Shown piece after piece: positions 56,479 through 64,000 of a DNA stretch of 64,000 bases. Source of the DNA: Rhodanobacter sp. T12-5 (GTDB lineage: Bacteria > Pseudomonadota > Gammaproteobacteria > Xanthomonadales > Rhodanobacteraceae); the NCBI RefSeq assembly GCF_008329435.1, contig NZ_NPKN01000002.1, positions 62,001 to 126,000 on the forward strand, read 5' to 3'. A model generated the notes under the pieces. The model had not been told where the DNA came from and searched no databases. It saw nothing but the letters and a program-made list of their open reading frames with translations. The position numbers and the translations under genes were made by a program. Every line of letters starts with the position of its first letter. The first letter of the stretch is position 1.

Positions 56479-57096
56479 TCAATCTGCCAGCGACCATCGC
56501 CCGAGGATCTGGTAGCCACCCTGGCCGACCACGCTGTGCACCAGCACGAATTCAGCGACCCTCCATGCCAGCGGTTCAATCGCCAACGGCTGCAGCATCG
56601 TGCCATGGCTGTAGGCCAGGGTGACGTGCGGAGTGAAGCTGCGTTCGCGCGGCGCACCCTGCCCGGCCAGCACCAGCGCTTGGCCAAGCGCGTGCCACAG
56701 CTGTTGCATCGGTACCGGAACCTCGTCGCTGCGCAGCACGCATGGCGGCTCGCGGCCGCGGAAGCTGTCAACGCGGTCCAGGCTCCAGTCGAATGGGGCG
56801 GCGCGTACCTGCGCGGCGGCAGCGATGGCCCCGTCCACCATGTCTGGCCGCAGCGCAGCGTGGTCACCGAGAAACTTCAGCGTGGCGTGGTAGCGCGACG
56901 GATGGATCCAGCGGGCGCGCAGGCGGGGGCGCGAGACTCTCAGTCCCTCGGCCACGGCGGTCAGCTCCGCTCGCGTAGCCTCGTCGGGCATCAGCGCGAA
57001 AAACAACCGATGCACTTCGGTGGAAGCGATGCCGCCGCCGAGCAGGTCGAGCTGGCGGCTTTCGGGGAGGGTTTGTCGGATGGCCATGAGCTTCAT
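56479..57096 (-). CDS. thpR: RNA 2',3'-cyclic phosphodiesterase (2'-5' RNA ligase family)
   Basis: The 205-residue protein has the two HxT motifs of the 2H phosphoesterase family: YHATLKFLGD near residue 73 and FTPHVTLAYS near 155. It begins its conserved part at RLFFALMPDEATR. ThpR hydrolyses 2',3'-cyclic phosphates in RNA. Neither of two nearby ATG codons (57096 and 57087) has a clear ribosome site, so the start is uncertain by three residues. Confidence 0.88.
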   Translation of the reverse strand: MKLMAIRQTLPESRQLDLLGGGIASTEVHRLFFALMPDEATRAELTAVAEGLRVSRPRLRARWIHPSRYHATLKFLGDHAALRPDMVDGAIAAAAQVRAAPFDWSLDRVDSFRGREPPCVLRSDEVPVPMQQLWHALGQALVLAGQGAPRERSFTPHVTLAYSHGTMLQPLAIEPLAWRVAEFVLVHSVVGQGGYQILGRWSLAD

Positions 57097-57247
57097 GTAA
57101 CACGCATGCGGCGGGGTTGTGCAAGCGTGGCTGCACTGGCCATGCACTTCGATTTCGCCGGCTGGCGCGGGCTAGGTTCAGAGGTATGAAAACCGACCGC
57201 AGGACCCGGATGCCGCAGTGCGCCATTGCCACCGCTGGTTCAACCCG

Positions 57248-59014
57248 TCAGGCAGATTCCGGACGATTCGCCACCCTGACCCGGTTGCGGCCTTCGCGCT
57301 TGGCCTGGTACAGCGCCTCGTCGGCGTGGATCAGCAGTTGGCGCAGCTCATAGCCGGAACGAGTGGTGACGGTCACACCGAAGCTGGCGGAAATCGGAAT
57401 GCCCGGAGCGTCCTCGCCGGTCGCAGCGGTAGTGATCGCCTCGCGGATCTGCTCGGCGCGCGCGACGGCCTGCTCCAGCGTGCACTCGGGCAACAGGATG
57501 CCGAACTCCTCGCCCCCGAGGCGACCGAAGATATCGGTCGAGCGCAGATGCTCCTGGCACGCCTCGACCGCGCGTCGCAACACGCGATCACCCACGGCGT
57601 GGCCGTGGGTGTCGTTGACGATCTTGAAATGGTCCAGGTCGATCAGCACCAGGCAGGCACCGTGCGATGATCTCCGGCAGTGCTGCAGCAGCAACTCGGC
57701 CTCCTTGACGAAATGCTGCCGGTTGAAAATGCCGGTGAGGCCATCGCGTCGGGCCAGCTTCATGAAGCGCAGTTGCGAACGCTTGATCTTGTAGGTCCAG
57801 AAGGCAATCGACGCCAGCACCAGCATCAGCAGGACGATATGCAGCCGGCTGGTTTCCACAGCTTTCTCGTTGAGCTCTTGCTGCAACGTGAGGATCTGGT
57901 TCTGCTTGTTCAGCGTGTCTATCTGCTGCTTTTTCGCCAGCACCTGCTGCCTGGCTATCTGATAGGCGAGCGCCTTGGCGCTGAGTCGACTCATGTAGCC
58001 ATCGTGGGCAGCGACATATTTTTCGAGATTGGCCAACGCACCATGGCGGTCGCCTGCTTTCTTGTCGACTTCGTAAAGCACTTGATAGGCGTTGGCCGTC
58101 GACTCCGCGTACGGCCTGTTGGCATTGTTGGCCACGGCGCGGTTGGCAAATTTCGCTGCGGACGCAAGGTCATTGCGCTTCCAGTAAGCCATGGCGAGCG
58201 TGGCCTCGAACTCGGAAATCAGGGGCGGATAGCCTGCTTCCAGAACCTTGGGGTAACTCGCTTGCAGCACACGGATGGCCGACTCAAGGTGGCCCTGTCG
58301 CATGTCGAAACTCGCCAGCAAGTGCTGAAAGCCGAGAGAAAACAGCGTGTCGCCTGCCTTTTTGCATGCTTCCGTGCCATCGCGGAACTGATCGACGGGA
58401 AGCTGCGCACTGCCGCTTTCAAACAGCGCATTGGACTTGTAGAGCCAGCCCCTGCATGCACTTGGGGCGTCAGTGCTTTCCTTGATCATCTGATCGGCAT
58501 AACGAACGGCCGTATCGTATTGGCCAGCCTCCGTGTACAACTGTGCCGCGACACCGAGCCCCTGGATGCGAACGTCGTGCCCCTTCATTTGCGGCAGTTG
58601 GGCCAGCAACGGATTCAACCTGGCAAAAGCTTCTTCATAGCGGGATTCGCCCACCAAAATATCGATCACGTTGGCGCTGGCGCGAAACGCCAGGACAGGA
58701 TCCGCCGTTTGACCGGCGATCTCTTTCAACGCCGGCAGGGCGGCGGCGAAGTTGCCCGCAAAGGCGACCTGCCGGGCCATAAGGTAACGTCGATGCAGTT
58801 TCTGTTGCGGTGAAAGCTTCATCGCAACCTCGTCGAGCCGACGCATGAGCTCGTTGAGCTCGTCGTGATCGATCGGTTTGACGCTTTCAGCTTGTCTCAG
58901 CAACTGCGCAGGATCGTTGGATACGGGCGCAGTAGAAGCCACCGCGCCCGCAATGAATAAAAGCAGAAGCGCGCCGCCTGGGAACACTGACCTGCATCTG
59001 TTCGCCCGCTGCAT
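57248..59014 (-). CDS. TPR-GGDEF membrane diguanylate cyclase, second copy
   Basis: The 588-residue protein has the same layout as the gene at 52237: N-terminal anchor, TPR-like region, coiled coil (QQVLAKKQQIDTLNKQNQIL), membrane helix and complete GGDEF domain. GGEEF is at 500-504 and the inhibitory RSTD site at 491-494. The catalytic half is close to identical to the first copy, while the TPR half is clearly diverged. A short borosin-leader-like ORF ends 55 nt upstream. It should make cyclic di-GMP in response to a periplasmic signal. Confidence 0.92.
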   Translation of the reverse strand: MQRANRCRSVFPGGALLLLFIAGAVASTAPVSNDPAQLLRQAESVKPIDHDELNELMRRLDEVAMKLSPQQKLHRRYLMARQVAFAGNFAAALPALKEIAGQTADPVLAFRASANVIDILVGESRYEEAFARLNPLLAQLPQMKGHDVRIQGLGVAAQLYTEAGQYDTAVRYADQMIKESTDAPSACRGWLYKSNALFESGSAQLPVDQFRDGTEACKKAGDTLFSLGFQHLLASFDMRQGHLESAIRVLQASYPKVLEAGYPPLISEFEATLAMAYWKRNDLASAAKFANRAVANNANRPYAESTANAYQVLYEVDKKAGDRHGALANLEKYVAAHDGYMSRLSAKALAYQIARQQVLAKKQQIDTLNKQNQILTLQQELNEKAVETSRLHIVLLMLVLASIAFWTYKIKRSQLRFMKLARRDGLTGIFNRQHFVKEAELLLQHCRRSSHGACLVLIDLDHFKIVNDTHGHAVGDRVLRRAVEACQEHLRSTDIFGRLGGEEFGILLPECTLEQAVARAEQIREAITTAATGEDAPGIPISASFGVTVTTRSGYELRQLLIHADEALYQAKREGRNRVRVANRPESA

Positions 59015-59069
59015 TAGATAGCCAGTGGTTGAGGGCGCGGAAACGAAAGTCGTGATGCCTGTTCTTCAA

Positions 59070-59174
59070 TCACCATCCCTGCTCTTGTCTTCGGCGCGTC
59101 AGCGCCTCCGGATCAGCATGACGCCACTGCGCGTCCTGGCCGAGACCTTCAAGAAAATCGATCACGTCGAGCAT
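59070..59174 (-). CDS. Short borosin-leader-like ORF
   Basis: The 34-residue ORF reads MLDVIDFLEGLGQDAQWRHA and then DPEALTRRRQEQGW. Its first 19 residues match the leader of the precursor at 54016 (V.I.FLE..GQDA..R), and GLGQDAQ matches SonA. An AGGAGA ribosome site lies 7-8 nt upstream of the ATG. The ORF lacks the second half of the leader and any core, so it is either a truncated precursor or a reduced binding peptide. It is followed by the second TPR-GGDEF gene, as in the borosin operon. Confidence 0.65.
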   Translation of the reverse strand: MLDVIDFLEGLGQDAQWRHADPEALTRRRQEQGW

Positions 59175-59758
59175 CGCTCATCTCCTGACCGTCGATAATG
59201 TCGATATTCCTGTCGGACCGTTACCTTCGCGCGATTCTCTCACAAACTCCCACACTGGCTCTTGCTTCTTGAGGGCCCAAACGGAGGCGGGCAGCACCTT
59301 GCCTTGAAGGCCTGTGCCGGGCTGACCCCAACTCCCCACTCAGACGCATTAGCCGACATCGCGAACAGCATCCGACACAGCTCTGTCCGGCGCATCCAGC
59401 CTCATCCCCATTTCGTGATCCACCGGCAAGTCGATCGACTGGCCCGAACTCTTGCAGCCGCCCAGCGCGCGAAGTGCCGGCCATGCCGTGCCGCGATCCA
59501 GGCCGCCTCCCCTGCCGTGCATCCCGCCCGGCCGCAGTATTTGCGCCGTAAGCCGCTGGGTTACAGGCGGCGCAACTTGCGGTGGGTTATGCATCATGCG
59601 CGCGCCGCATCCTCGGGAAGGCCAGCTTGCCATCGATAGGCGCGAGCCCCTGCAGACGGGCCATCGGCAGCAATCGACGTTGGCGACGACAGACGGCAGA
59701 GCTGGCGGGCTCCGCGACAGGCGCTGGCCGCGCCGGGTCGTTTTGTAACGGCCCGTCC
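59175..59758. other. Intergenic region without a recognised gene
   Basis: In 584 nt between the short leader-like ORF and the HD-GYP gene, I find no ORF with a credible ribosome site and family resemblance, no tRNA and no strong hairpin. The region is GC-rich with several small unrelated open frames. It presumably holds the promoter of the leader-TPR-GGDEF unit at its left end. Confidence 0.5.
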
Positions 59759-60874
59759 TCAACCAATCGCATCGGACCCCCACAGCGCCTCCATGCTTAC
59801 CGACAGCTCGAACTCGTCGAGGTCGACGACTTCGGCCACCGAGTGGGCCAGATCGTCGCCACGGCGGCGGATGGGGATGTTGATGCGCAGGCCGTCGTGG
59901 GTGGTGATCGAGGCGACCTTCGGCGTGTGGCCGTTCGCGCCGCGGTGGGTAACCACGGCGATGCTGCCGTTGCGCAGGCGCACGCCGGTGCCGGGCGGAT
60001 AGACGCCGAGCGTCTTGATGAACAGCGCGGTGATGTCCCGCGCCACCGCCATGCCCTCGTTGAGGAACAGCCAGCGCAGCGCGACGTTCGGGGTCATGGC
60101 CGGGCGGTAATGGCGATGGGATACGCGCGCGCAATAGACGTCGGCCAGTACCAGCAGCTGGGTCGGCAAGCTCAGCGCCTCGACCGTCTTGCCGGCCGGA
60201 TAGCCGCTGCCGTCGGGACGCTCGTGATGATCCAGCACGATCTCCAGCCACAGCTGATCGCTTACGCCGTATTCGCGCAGGATCGCGACGCCTTGTTCGC
60301 AGTGGCCGCGCACCGCCTGGCGCTGCTGCTCGTCCAGCAGTCCGTCGAGGGAGTGCAGCTTTTTCTGCAGCTCGTACATGCCGATGTTCATGGTCAGCGC
60401 AGCCGCCACCATGGCGGCCAGCTCGGTGGTCGTCAGCTTCATCGCGATGCCGATGATGTTGCACACGATGGCGGCGTTGACCGCGTGGCGAATCGTGTAG
60501 CTCCCGTCACGGCGCATCAGTACGGTGGCCAGCGCCAGGTCCGGGTTGGCCTTGCACGCGCGCTGCAGCATGCCGACGATGCGCAGCACGTCAGCGGAAA
60601 AGTCGGCCGGCGATCGGTTCGTGTGCAACGTGGTCAGGTGCTGGCGTGCCGCCAGCACCAGCCCCAGCGGCGACAGTTTCGCGGGTTCGTCCGTTGTATC
60701 CGCAGCGGGCGGCCCCTTCGCTTCCAGCGCGTTTTGCGTCAGCCGCTCAAGTTGCGTGGCGGTGGCGATGACATGGCCTTCCCGCAGCAACAGCTTGCCC
60801 TTGCCGTCATAGGCGTCGCAGGGCAGCGGCTGGCCCAGCTTGAGTTCGGACGGATGGATGCTGCGTCTGGTCAC
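59759..60874 (-). CDS. HD-GYP-type protein with degenerate HD motif
   Basis: The protein (about 371 residues from the GTG at 60874, or 379 from a GTG at 60898) has an N-terminal segment like DUF3391 and an HD-GYP domain. HD-GYP motifs RHAVNAAIVCNIIG and DHHERPDGSGYPAG are present. The central LHDIGK motif is replaced by LTMNIGM, so the HD pair is Met-Asn (residues 170-171 in the longer form). Phosphodiesterase activity on cyclic di-GMP is therefore doubtful. No strong ribosome site distinguishes the two GTG starts. Confidence 0.85.
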   Translation of the reverse strand: MTRRSIHPSELKLGQPLPCDAYDGKGKLLLREGHVIATATQLERLTQNALEAKGPPAADTTDEPAKLSPLGLVLAARQHLTTLHTNRSPADFSADVLRIVGMLQRACKANPDLALATVLMRRDGSYTIRHAVNAAIVCNIIGIAMKLTTTELAAMVAAALTMNIGMYELQKKLHSLDGLLDEQQRQAVRGHCEQGVAILREYGVSDQLWLEIVLDHHERPDGSGYPAGKTVEALSLPTQLLVLADVYCARVSHRHYRPAMTPNVALRWLFLNEGMAVARDITALFIKTLGVYPPGTGVRLRNGSIAVVTHRGANGHTPKVASITTHDGLRINIPIRRRGDDLAHSVAEVVDLDEFELSVSMEALWGSDAIG

Positions 60875-61127
60875 GTCAGCCCCGGCCGGCGGGTGCACGA
60901 AGCTGCGCCAGCCAGCGTGTTGGTTGCTGCTTCATGATGTGACCCCTTCCGCGCTGCGTCCCCGCGCAGCGACCCGGCAGGCTGGCGATCCTGCACATGA
61001 CTGATCGGCCGATCCGGCCAAAACTTTAGCGCCAACGCCGGTGCTGGCGCCGCGCCGGATGGGCGCGTTTTCGCCGTCGTCATTGGCGCTAGACTGACCC
61101 GAATGTGTTCACCCCAAGAGGTTGGAG

Positions 61128-61787
61128 ATGCGCCTGTATCGCCTTGTGCTCGCCGGGTTCGGCTTGGCCTTCTGGCTGCCGGCCATGGCCGCGGTGCTGA
61201 ATGTGCAGGTACTTGACGATCACGGCAAACCGATCGGCGATGCAGTGGTCAGCATGGTCGCGAGTGCGGCGACAGCTGGCGATCCCCCTGCCTTGCCGGT
61301 CGCGCAGACGAAGATCATCGATCAGCGTCGGGAGACGTTCCTGCCCTATGTCGAAATCTTCCGCCCCGGCGATCGCGTGGTGTTCCGCAACAGCGACACT
61401 ACCCGCCACCACGTGTATTCGTTCTCGCCGACGCGCAGTTTCGAGATGGTGGTGCGGCCCGGCCGAAGTACCGCGCCCCTGCTGCTCGACCGCGCCGGCA
61501 TCGTCGCGGTCGGCTGCAATATCCACGACCACATGCGCAACTGGCTGTTCGTCTCCAGCGCACCGTGGCTGGCGATCACCGACGCCGCCGGCCAGGTTCG
61601 CTTCGACGCCATGCCCGTCGGCAAGTACACCGTGACGGTGTGGCATCCGCAGCTGAGCCCGCGGCAGCCGCCGGTCGAGCGTCAGCTCGACGTCCCCGCC
61701 GACCGCGCCGACATGAAACTGCCGGTGACACTCTCGCTGCTGCCGGACCCGCGCATGCCGATGGATCACAACCGCATGCAGTACTGA
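61128..61787 (+). CDS. Periplasmic cupredoxin-like protein
   Basis: The 219-residue protein has a signal peptide (MRLYRLVLAGFGLAFWLPAMA) and a beta-rich domain with type I copper-like ligands: His in FRNSDTTRHHVYSF, and Cys, His and Met in VGCNIHDHM. Such proteins are often annotated as methylamine utilisation proteins and are found beside sensor GGDEF-EAL genes. The next gene starts 16 nt later. GAGG lies 6 nt before the ATG. The pairing suggests it supplies a periplasmic signal to that protein, which is inference. Confidence 0.78.
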   Translation: MRLYRLVLAGFGLAFWLPAMAAVLNVQVLDDHGKPIGDAVVSMVASAATAGDPPALPVAQTKIIDQRRETFLPYVEIFRPGDRVVFRNSDTTRHHVYSFSPTRSFEMVVRPGRSTAPLLLDRAGIVAVGCNIHDHMRNWLFVSSAPWLAITDAAGQVRFDAMPVGKYTVTVWHPQLSPRQPPVERQLDVPADRADMKLPVTLSLLPDPRMPMDHNRMQY

Positions 61788-61803
61788 TCCGCTGGAGCCA
61801 CGC

Positions 61804-64000
61804 ATGGGTTTTCGCGTTCGACTCGTCGCTTTCCTGGTCGCCATCCTGGTGATCGTGCAGGGGCTGACCTGGCTGCTCGTGTTCGAAGTCACCCGGCACG
61901 AGTCGATCAAGGTAGGCGAGCGCCAGCTTGCGTCGGCCGCCGAGGTTTTCGTCAACCAGCTGGACGACATCTCGTTGCGCATCGCCAACAGCGTGCAGGT
62001 GCTGGCGCTGGATTACGCGCTGCGCGAGTCGATCGCCGAGCATGACCGCGCCACGGTGCTGTCGGCGCTGCGCAACCACGGCCGCCGGGTCGGCGCGGCG
62101 CGCATGCTGCTGATGGATCTCGACGGCCACATCAGCGCCGACACCGGCAGCGCCGATCCGGACGGCAGGCCCACCGGCAACCATGCCTTGTTTCCGTTTC
62201 CGGAATTGCTCAACGGCGTGCTGGAGCATCCGGTCGCCGCCGTGGTGGCGATGGACGGTCATGCGTACTGGATGGTGGTGGTCACGGTGAATGCGCCGCA
62301 GCCACTGGCGCTGATCGCTGCCGGCATTCCGATCGACGACCATCTGCTGGCGAACATGCAGCGGCTGTCCACGCTGCCGAAGAACATCGAGCTGATCGCC
62401 TCGACCGATCGCGGGCCATGGAAAGTGGTGGCTCGGGGCGACCGCCACGTGCCGCTCAGCGCGCCGTTGTTGCGCGACGGCAAGGCGCTGCCCGCAGCGC
62501 CGGTGCTGGTGAAAGTGGGCGGCCGCGAATACGTGGCGCTGGCGCGCCCGTTCGGACGCTCGCCGGGCAACGTGGCCATGGCAGTGGTGATCGGCTATTC
62601 GCTGGACGAGGCGCTGGGGCCGTTCCGCTCGGTCACCGCGACCTGGCTGCTGCTGGTGCTGCTCGGTCTGGCCGTCGGCGCGGTGGGTGCGTGGCTGATC
62701 GCGCGCGGCGTGGCGCGGCCGCTGGAGGAGCTGGCGGACACTGCGGCACGCATCGCCAGCGGCGACTACACGCCGCCGCCGCCGCGTCGCCGCCACGATG
62801 AGCTGGCGCGCCTGGCCGATGCCTTCACGCGCATGCTCGGCGCGATCCGCGAGCGCGAGGAACGCATCCGCTTCCAGGCCGAACACGACGCCATCACCGG
62901 TACGCCGAACCGGGTCGCCGCCGAAGCGATCGTGCAGCGCGACCTGGCGACGACGGCGCGCCATTCCGGCGCGCTGCTGATGATCGGACTGGCCCGATTG
63001 CCCGACATCGTCAAGACCATGGGACACACGATCAGCGACCACCTGATGCACGACGCCAGCGTGCAGCTGCAAACGCTGGCGCCTGGCCAGCTGGTCGCCT
63101 GCGCGACCGACAGCCAGCTGCTGCTGTGGCTGCCCGGCGCAGGCCGCAGCGAAGCGATCACGCTGGCGTTTCGCGTGCGCGATGCGCTGGGCCGGCCGTG
63201 GCGCGAGGCCGAGCTGTCGATCGACGCTGCACCGGCGATCGGCATCGCGCTGCACCCGCAACACGGCGCGGACGCCAGCGCGTTGCTGCAGCACGCCGAA
63301 GTGGCGCTGTTCGCGGCGCTCGGCCATGAGGATCCGGTGTCATTCTACGAACCGGCCACCGATCCGCACCGCCCGGCACGGCTGGCCTTGATGGGCGAAC
63401 TGCGCCAGGCGCTGGACGGCGACCAGCTGAGCATTGCCTACCAGCCGCGGCTGGACATCGCGATGGACCGGATCGAAGGGGTCGAAGGGCTGGTGCGCTG
63501 GAACCATCCGCTGCACGGGCCGATGGGTCCGGACGAGTTCGTGCCGCTGGCGGAGAAGACCGGCAACATCCGCCATCTCACCCGCTGGGTGCTGGCCAGC
63601 GGCATCGCGCAGCTGCGCCAATGGATGGACGAGGGCCGCGAGCTGCGGCTGGCGCTCAACCTGTCGGCGCGCGATCTCGATGACGCCGACCTGCCACGGC
63701 GGGTGGCCGCGCTGCTGGGCGCACACGGCGTGCCGGCACGGCGCCTGGTGCTGGAGGTGACCGAAAGCGCGGTGATGGCCGAGCCGGACGCCGCGCTGAA
63801 AGTCTTGCAACGGCTGGCCGCCCAGGACATCGACATCGCCATCGACGATTTCGGTGTCGGCCAGTCCTCGCTGGCCTACCTGCGGCGACTGCCGGTGCGC
63901 GAGCTGAAGATCGACAAATCCTTCGTCGCCCGGCTTGGCGAGGACAGGGAGGATCAGGCGATCGTGCGCGCGATCGTCGACCTCGGTCACCGGCTCGGCT
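61804..64000 (+). CDS. Sensor GGDEF-EAL protein (3' end beyond window)
   Basis: At least 732 residues are present, with no stop before the window end. An N-terminal membrane helix and a periplasmic sensor domain (residues about 30-280) precede a second helix, a HAMP domain (ARPLEELADTAARIASGDY), a GGDEF-like domain and an EAL domain. The GGDEF signature is replaced by ATDSQLLL, so cyclase activity is unlikely. The EAL domain reads EGL but keeps the catalytic Glu, and has NLSARDL, LEVTES, IDDFGVGQSSL and LKIDKSF, so phosphodiesterase activity is plausible. GGAG lies 7 nt before ATG. It is co-oriented with the cupredoxin-like gene. Confidence 0.9.
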   Translation, partial: MGFRVRLVAFLVAILVIVQGLTWLLVFEVTRHESIKVGERQLASAAEVFVNQLDDISLRIANSVQVLALDYALRESIAEHDRATVLSALRNHGRRVGAARMLLMDLDGHISADTGSADPDGRPTGNHALFPFPELLNGVLEHPVAAVVAMDGHAYWMVVVTVNAPQPLALIAAGIPIDDHLLANMQRLSTLPKNIELIASTDRGPWKVVARGDRHVPLSAPLLRDGKALPAAPVLVKVGGREYVALARPFGRSPGNVAMAVVIGYSLDEALGPFRSVTATWLLLVLLGLAVGAVGAWLIARGVARPLEELADTAARIASGDYTPPPPRRRHDELARLADAFTRMLGAIREREERIRFQAEHDAITGTPNRVAAEAIVQRDLATTARHSGALLMIGLARLPDIVKTMGHTISDHLMHDASVQLQTLAPGQLVACATDSQLLLWLPGAGRSEAITLAFRVRDALGRPWREAELSIDAAPAIGIALHPQHGADASALLQHAEVALFAALGHEDPVSFYEPATDPHRPARLALMGELRQALDGDQLSIAYQPRLDIAMDRIEGVEGLVRWNHPLHGPMGPDEFVPLAEKTGNIRHLTRWVLASGIAQLRQWMDEGRELRLALNLSARDLDDADLPRRVAALLGAHGVPARRLVLEVTESAVMAEPDAALKVLQRLAAQDIDIAIDDFGVGQSSLAYLRRLPVRELKIDKSFVARLGEDREDQAIVRAIVDLGHRLG

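Noticed and set aside
59221-59640. Small ORFs on both strands in the 584-nt gap
   Set aside because: None has a ribosome site with a recognisable or low-complexity-free product.
61576-63327. Minus-strand open frame of 583 codons
   Set aside because: Antisense to the GGDEF-EAL sensor gene, which is open in frame from 61804 to the window end with all expected domains.

Overview
The window looks like chromosomal DNA of a high-GC gammaproteobacterium of the Xanthomonadales (Lysobacterales), most like Rhodanobacter, Dyella or a relative. I infer this from protein resemblance, from the gene set (secreted S9, M28 and M14 peptidases, an NfeD-slipin pair, an OPT transporter, many GGDEF/EAL proteins) and from the repeated GTAGGAGCGC-type hairpins between genes. 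No database search was possible.

Layout. 0-6.5 kb: secreted S9 peptidase, polyphosphate kinase, and an AraC regulator divergent from a fosmidomycin-resistance-type MFS pump. 6.5-8.8 kb: a lemA plus GIDE/EF-hand gene pair inserted between the pump and murB, flanked by duplicated, decayed 3' ends of both neighbours, followed by a palindrome-rich repeat element. 8.8-14.4 kb: a tightly packed minus-strand operon (DUF4190, SDR, methyltransferase, pyrD, murB), then an ALDH7-type dehydrogenase. 14.5-25.3 kb: tRNA-Arg(CCT), SelO, DUF1415, a cysteine-cluster protein, RsuA/RsmC rRNA modification, OPT transporter, RluA-type synthase, YaeQ, a cation transporter-like protein, lipoprotein FKBP and a RIO kinase. 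25.4-37.7 kb: a GGDEF/EAL membrane protein, an LLM oxidoreductase, a pseudouridine-synthase-like protein lacking its catalytic Asp, a lysine-rich microprotein, an HDOD protein, a secreted PHP metallohydrolase with Ig-like repeats, a frameshifted DDAH gene and an exported methyltransferase-like protein. 38-51.6 kb: an exported peptidase block (M28, two tandem S9, M14, M28) enclosing an NfeD-slipin pair. 51.8-64 kb: a cupin, the borosin region, and several cyclic-di-GMP genes.

The most interesting locus is a minus-strand operon at 52.2-56.3 kb. It encodes a protein closely resembling peptide backbone alpha-N-methyltransferases of the borosin RiPP family (OphMA/SonM-like), a GNAT acetyltransferase with a 4-nt overlap, three tandem copies of a SonA-like precursor gene (one intact, one frameshifted, one internally deleted) and a TPR-GGDEF membrane diguanylate cyclase starting 9 nt after the intact precursor. 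About 3 kb away a second TPR-GGDEF gene is also preceded by a short ORF whose N-terminus matches the precursor leader. This suggests a split borosin system tied to cyclic-di-GMP signalling. The link to the GGDEF protein is inference.
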